Positions 6,425 to 8,937 of a stretch of DNA of 8,937 bases are shown here, piece after piece. A program made the position numbers and the translations under genes. The stretch spans positions 1 through 8,937 of the forward strand of contig JABDPH010000481.1 of the NCBI GenBank assembly GCA_013042925.1, written 5' to 3'. Positions within the stretch are counted from its first letter, which is position 1; each line of letters begins with the position of its first letter. The notes beneath the pieces were generated by a model. The model had not been told where the DNA came from. It did no database searches and worked only from the letters and a program-made list of their open reading frames with translations. The DNA comes from Eudoraea sp. Lineage in GTDB: Bacteria > Bacteroidota > Bacteroidia > Flavobacteriales > Flavobacteriaceae.

Positions 6425-6438
6425 ACCTCCAGCTTTTT
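6413..6438 (+). terminator. Candidate intrinsic terminator overlapping the acyltransferase stop codon
   Basis: TGGAG-A-G (6413-6419) pairs with CCTCCA (6426-6431), giving six base pairs with one bulged A and a GTTAAA loop that contains both convergent stop codons. GC and five T (6434-6438) follow. On the plus strand this fits a compact rho-independent terminator placed on the stop codon; on the minus strand it has no U-tract. Confidence 0.4.
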
Positions 6439-7065
6439 CAATTCAGAGAAATTTTTTCGAAGCCTGCTTAAAAATATTCCATAAAGTAGTTTATAGAAAA
6501 GCCAGATCAAGATTAATACAATACTTATTGCTACCAGGACCATACCAATCAGCATTAGCCAAAAAAACGTTTCATTGCCTGCCTGCGAAGCCGCCTCTCT
6601 GATTTTTTCACTACTCGTACCATAGTTCAGATTACCATAAAGACTTACAAGCAAGTATGCCACAAAAATACCGATGTTAAACCACACATATTGGGTTACC
6701 GTTCTTTTAACATCCAGGATGGTTTTCATTAATTTTCTTGAAGATTCTGTTAGGGATATCCTTTTGTAATTAGAATAAAACTTATATATAAAATATATTA
6801 ATACGATATAATTGATGATGGTAAGTGTGGTTGTAATTTCATAGATATGCCAGGTCTTTTCGAGCTCCAATGATTCCTTGCTATAAGAGATTAAATTAAG
6901 CACCGCCCAAAAGACAAATTCAATAATACTTATGTAAAAGATCCATTTTACCGTAGAAGATGATTTCTTTTTAATCATCTTGTAGATTTCGTCAAATGAC
7001 AACTTAGGGTGGTGTTCCTCCTTCTTTTGCCAATCCTTCTTTAGTAATTCTAATTCATCCATCAT
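6421..7065 (-). CDS. Four-helix membrane protein of unknown function, partner of ECF sigma factor (candidate anti-sigma)
   Basis: I do not recognise a characterised family. The 214-residue protein has a charged N-terminal tail of about 39 residues (LKKDWQKKE, FDEIYKMIKKKSSS) that should be cytoplasmic. Four hydrophobic helices follow near 40-61, 77-97, 124-145 and 167-195, with a basic amphipathic C-terminal tail (RLRKNFSELKKLEV). It begins 4 bp after the sigma-factor stop; ATGATG gives two possible starts, the second better spaced from AAGG. Tight coupling downstream of an ECF sigma gene is the usual position of an anti-sigma factor. However, there is no zinc-binding HxxxCxxC motif, FecR domain or large periplasmic domain, so this role is inference from context. 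Alternatives are a stress-related membrane target of the sigma factor or an unrelated envelope protein. Its stop overlaps the convergent acyltransferase stop (TTAA). Confidence 0.8.
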   Translation of the reverse strand: MMDELELLKKDWQKKEEHHPKLSFDEIYKMIKKKSSSTVKWIFYISIIEFVFWAVLNLISYSKESLELEKTWHIYEITTTLTIINYIVLIYFIYKFYSNYKRISLTESSRKLMKTILDVKRTVTQYVWFNIGIFVAYLLVSLYGNLNYGTSSEKIREAASQAGNETFFWLMLIGMVLVAISIVLILIWLFYKLLYGIFLSRLRKNFSELKKLEV

Positions 7066-7069
7066 AACC

Positions 7070-7564
7070 TTAAGGATTAAGTATGGTTCTAAGTTTATTT
7101 TTAACCCGGTTCATTTTCACCCTGGCATTGACCTCGCTAATTCCCAAAGTCTCCGAAATTTCGCTGTAATCTTTGTCTTCCAGGTAAAGAAAAACCAATG
7201 CTTTGTCTATATCTCCTAACTGCCGTACCGCTTTATACATCAACTGCAGTTGCTTTTCCTCAGTAGCATCATATTCGTCTGTTTTAATTCTATAAATAAC
7301 AGAATCAAAATCCTGTGTTTTTATGCTTTTTTTCGATTTCCGATACAATGTTATCGCCGTATTTAAAGCTACTCTGTACATCCATGTACTGAATTTAGAA
7401 TCTCCCCTGAATTTTGGGTATGCTTTCCATAGCTGAATCGTTATTTCCTGAAAAAGGTCATTGTGAGCCTCCCTGTTTGTTGTGTATAAACTACACACCT
7501 TGTGAACAATATTCTGATTGTTCTCAAGTTCCGCAACAAATTTGTGCTCAAGTTCCTTGTTCAC
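7070..7564 (-). CDS. ECF-type RNA polymerase sigma-70 factor
   Basis: Alternative sigma factor directing RNA polymerase to a specific promoter set. The 164 residues comprise sigma region 2 (about 15-78) and region 4 (about 103-158). Region 2 contains DLFQEITIQLWKAY (36-49), the core-binding surface, and FRGDSKFSTWMYRVALNTA (52-70), covering -10 melting and recognition. The region 4 helix-turn-helix is DYSEISETLGISEVNARVKM (132-151). Region 3 is absent, as in all ECF factors. The start is GTG (7562-7564); upstream in frame there is no ATG, GTG or TTG before a stop, and the MNKE beginning fits the family. A 4-TM membrane protein gene follows after 4 bp, a likely partner. No FecR or TonB-receptor genes are adjacent, so this is not the common SusC/FecI arrangement. 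Regulon unknown. Confidence 0.95.
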   Translation of the reverse strand: MNKELEHKFVAELENNQNIVHKVCSLYTTNREAHNDLFQEITIQLWKAYPKFRGDSKFSTWMYRVALNTAITLYRKSKKSIKTQDFDSVIYRIKTDEYDATEEKQLQLMYKAVRQLGDIDKALVFLYLEDKDYSEISETLGISEVNARVKMNRVKNKLRTILNP

Positions 7565-7622
7565 GCTTCGGGTTGGTAGTAAATTATCTATTAGTAGTAT
7601 TTATTCGTGGATTGTTACATGC

Positions 7623-7639
7623 TTGCTTAATAAAAGCAA
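7623..7639. repeat. Small inverted repeat upstream of the sigma-factor gene
   Basis: TTGCTT (7623-7628) and AAGCAA (7634-7639) are perfect complements around an AATAA loop, in the 132-bp gap between the sigma-factor start and the end of the M20 gene. It could be a weak 3' hairpin of the upstream M20 transcript or an operator. It has no U-tract on the minus strand, while on the plus strand ACTAG and six T follow. Function undetermined; no exact TAnnTTTG was found in this gap. Confidence 0.3.
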
Positions 7640-7696
7640 ACTAGTTTTTTGCAGGTCCTTTTTAATTTATATTTTCTGATATTTAATTTAAGGTCG

Positions 7697-8937
7697 TTAT
7701 TTTCTGTAATCCAGAGCGGGTGGCCTGTCTCCCAGTAATGGAATATAAACAAATTCGGAACCCCTGCGTTCCAGAAATTCAGCTTTGGACTTTGCAACCA
7801 GATCCTGGCTTGTGAAAAGATCAATTGCAGTTAAAGTCAGGGTTTTTGCAGCGACCATCATTCCTTTTTTACCAATTGAAGTTCCTCCGGCAGCAACTGC
7901 CTGCCAGCTATGTGCAGGAGTTCCCGGAACCCAGGTTGCCGCACCCATTCCGGCAGTAGGCACCGCAAAACTTACATCACCTACATCTGTAGAACCTGAA
8001 GTTTCACCAACGGTATTATAAGGTTGAATATTTTCTGCGATTTCTAAATCAGCTTTTTCAGAGCCCATTGTTTTTGCAATCTTATCTGCAAATACTATTT
8101 CCTCTTGAGTATAATTAACGCCTCCTACCTTTAAAAGATTATCGTACATTAATTTTTGTATAGTCAGGTTCGGTAATAATTCATGAGTGCCACCAATTAA
8201 TTCATAATCCATTGTCGTGCCGGTACCCAATGCAGCCCCTTCAGCTGCTTTGGCAATACGATCAAATATATTGAGCACAACATCTCTTTTATCATGTCTG
8301 GCATAATAGTAAACTTCGGCAAAATCGGGGACCACATTTGGTGCTTTTCCACCCTTGGTAATGACGTAGTGAATCCTGGCTTCTTCCGGAATGTGCTCCC
8401 TCATCATATTTACCATCATATTCATAGCTTCAACACCGTCGAGAGCAGAACGTCCTTTCTCAGGTGCTCCTGCAGCATGGGCAGAAATTCCGTAAAATCT
8501 AAACTTAGCCGATTTGTTTGCAAGGGCCGCGCCCGCGTTCGCCTCATTTTCGGCACCGGGATGCCAGTGTAAAGCTATGTCCACATCATTAAATAATCCA
8601 TCCCGCACCATATACACTTTTCCTGAGCCCCCTTCTTCTGCCGGACACCCATAAAACCTTATAGTTCCTTTAGTATTACCCGCTGTCATCCAGTTTTTTA
8701 CCGCTATAGCAGCTGCTGCGGAGGCCGTGCCAAAAAGATGATGACCACATCCATGGCCAGCTTCCTGACCTGCGGATGATTTTTCAGGTACTGCATTTTG
8801 AGATAAGCCCGGAAGTGCGTCGTACTCGCCCAGAATCGCAATTATTGGTGCACCACTTCCGTATTCAGCGACAAATGCCGTAGGTATGCCGGCCACCTCT
8901 TTTTTTATTGTAAAACCCTCATCGCTCAATGTTTTTT
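7697..8937 (-). CDS. M20D-family amidohydrolase/peptidase, AbgB-like (5' end outside window)
   Basis: Zinc-dependent hydrolase of amide or peptide bonds, most like AbgB (p-aminobenzoyl-glutamate hydrolase subunit) and related N-acyl amino acid amidohydrolases. The frame stays open to the right edge (K-T-L-S-D-E-G...). The TTG at 8927-8929 is an internal Leu codon and not a start; about 70 N-terminal residues are missing by comparison with AbgB. Counting from that Leu, metal and catalytic residues are GHGCGH (C61, H63), PAEEGG (E98, E99), WHP (H123) and GTPAHSWQ (H340). GEYDALPGLSQ (34-44) is also typical. The dimerisation domain spans about 142-240 and includes GISAHAAGAPEKGRSALD. SGSTDVGDVS (311-320) is a further family signature. 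Whether it is exported cannot be told without the N-terminus. The stop lies 132 bp before the sigma-factor gene on the same strand. Family call secure; substrate not. Confidence 0.93.
   Translation of the reverse strand, partial: KTLSDEGFTIKKEVAGIPTAFVAEYGSGAPIIAILGEYDALPGLSQNAVPEKSSAGQEAGHGCGHHLFGTASAAAAIAVKNWMTAGNTKGTIRFYGCPAEEGGSGKVYMVRDGLFNDVDIALHWHPGAENEANAGAALANKSAKFRFYGISAHAAGAPEKGRSALDGVEAMNMMVNMMREHIPEEARIHYVITKGGKAPNVVPDFAEVYYYARHDKRDVVLNIFDRIAKAAEGAALGTGTTMDYELIGGTHELLPNLTIQKLMYDNLLKVGGVNYTQEEIVFADKIAKTMGSEKADLEIAENIQPYNTVGETSGSTDVGDVSFAVPTAGMGAATWVPGTPAHSWQAVAAGGTSIGKKGMMVAAKTLTLTAIDLFTSQDLVAKSKAEFLERRGSEFVYIPLLGDRPPALDYRK

Noticed and set aside
6372..6602. 76-codon plus-strand frame spanning the acyltransferase end and the membrane-protein gene
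   Set aside because: Overlaps two supported genes, and its translation shows no family features.
7414..7824. Short frames on both strands around the sigma-factor start and the M20 3' end (7414-7644 plus, 7627-7824 minus)
   Set aside because: They overlap supported genes in other frames, are unlike any family, and the Cys-rich plus-strand translation reflects antisense codons.
7785..8572. Plus-strand frames 7785-8021 and 8294-8572 inside the M20 gene
   Set aside because: Antisense shadows of a gene with intact catalytic motifs.
8927..8929. TTG as the start of the M20 amidohydrolase
   Set aside because: The frame continues upstream to the window edge and the family needs about 70 more N-terminal residues; this codon is an internal Leu.
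1..8937. Mobile elements, CRISPR arrays, tRNA or rRNA, defence systems
   Set aside because: No transposase or integrase motifs, no regularly spaced repeats, no tRNA-like cloverleaf arms and no defence-gene domains were seen on either strand.

Overview
The window is A/T-rich chromosomal DNA that looks like a member of the Bacteroidota, most likely Flavobacteriia. The protein families fit that group: a CIA30-domain protein beside an M28 peptidase, a cyclophilin lipoprotein, a CoA-type Nudix hydrolase followed by a PlsC-like acyltransferase, and a short ECF sigma factor beside a 4-TM protein. Most starts lack a Shine-Dalgarno sequence, and several are preceded by matches to the Bacteroidota -7 element TAnnTTTG. 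I see no mobile element, CRISPR array, tRNA or rRNA. The region reads as ordinary, densely packed core genome.

Layout from left to right. (1) 1-2585, minus strand: a two-gene unit of a CIA30-domain protein (2055-2585), then 21 bp later a large secreted M28 peptidase of the glutamate carboxypeptidase II/transferrin receptor type, whose C-terminus runs off the left edge. (2) 2586-2822: A/T-rich spacer with a weak hairpin. (3) 2823-3446, minus: a DUF2306 six-helix membrane protein, divergent from (4) 3621-4229, plus: a TRIC-family cation channel with a strong AGGAGG site. (5) 4230-4955, minus: a cyclophilin-type peptidyl-prolyl isomerase lipoprotein, convergent with the TRIC gene with no base between the stop codons. 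(6) 4954-5595, plus: a CoA-pyrophosphatase-type Nudix hydrolase whose start codon overlaps that of the isomerase (shared CATG), followed 25 bp later by (7) 5621-6424, plus: a PlsC-like acyltransferase. (8) 6421-7564, minus: an ECF sigma factor and, 4 bp later, a four-helix membrane protein of unknown function that overlaps the acyltransferase stop by 4 bp. (9) 7697-8937, minus: an M20D amidohydrolase whose N-terminus lies beyond the right edge.

Functional threads. Two zinc peptidase/amidohydrolase genes flank the window and suggest peptide or amide catabolism. The Nudix and acyltransferase genes both touch CoA or acyl-donor metabolism and may share a transcript. The sigma factor and its membrane partner form the most plausible incompletely described module, a candidate envelope-sensing sigma/anti-sigma pair with no recognisable anti-sigma domain. 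I found no strong evidence for a wholly new system. The most notable points are the overlapping divergent start codons, the altered catalytic motifs of the acyltransferase, and the sigma/4-TM pair.
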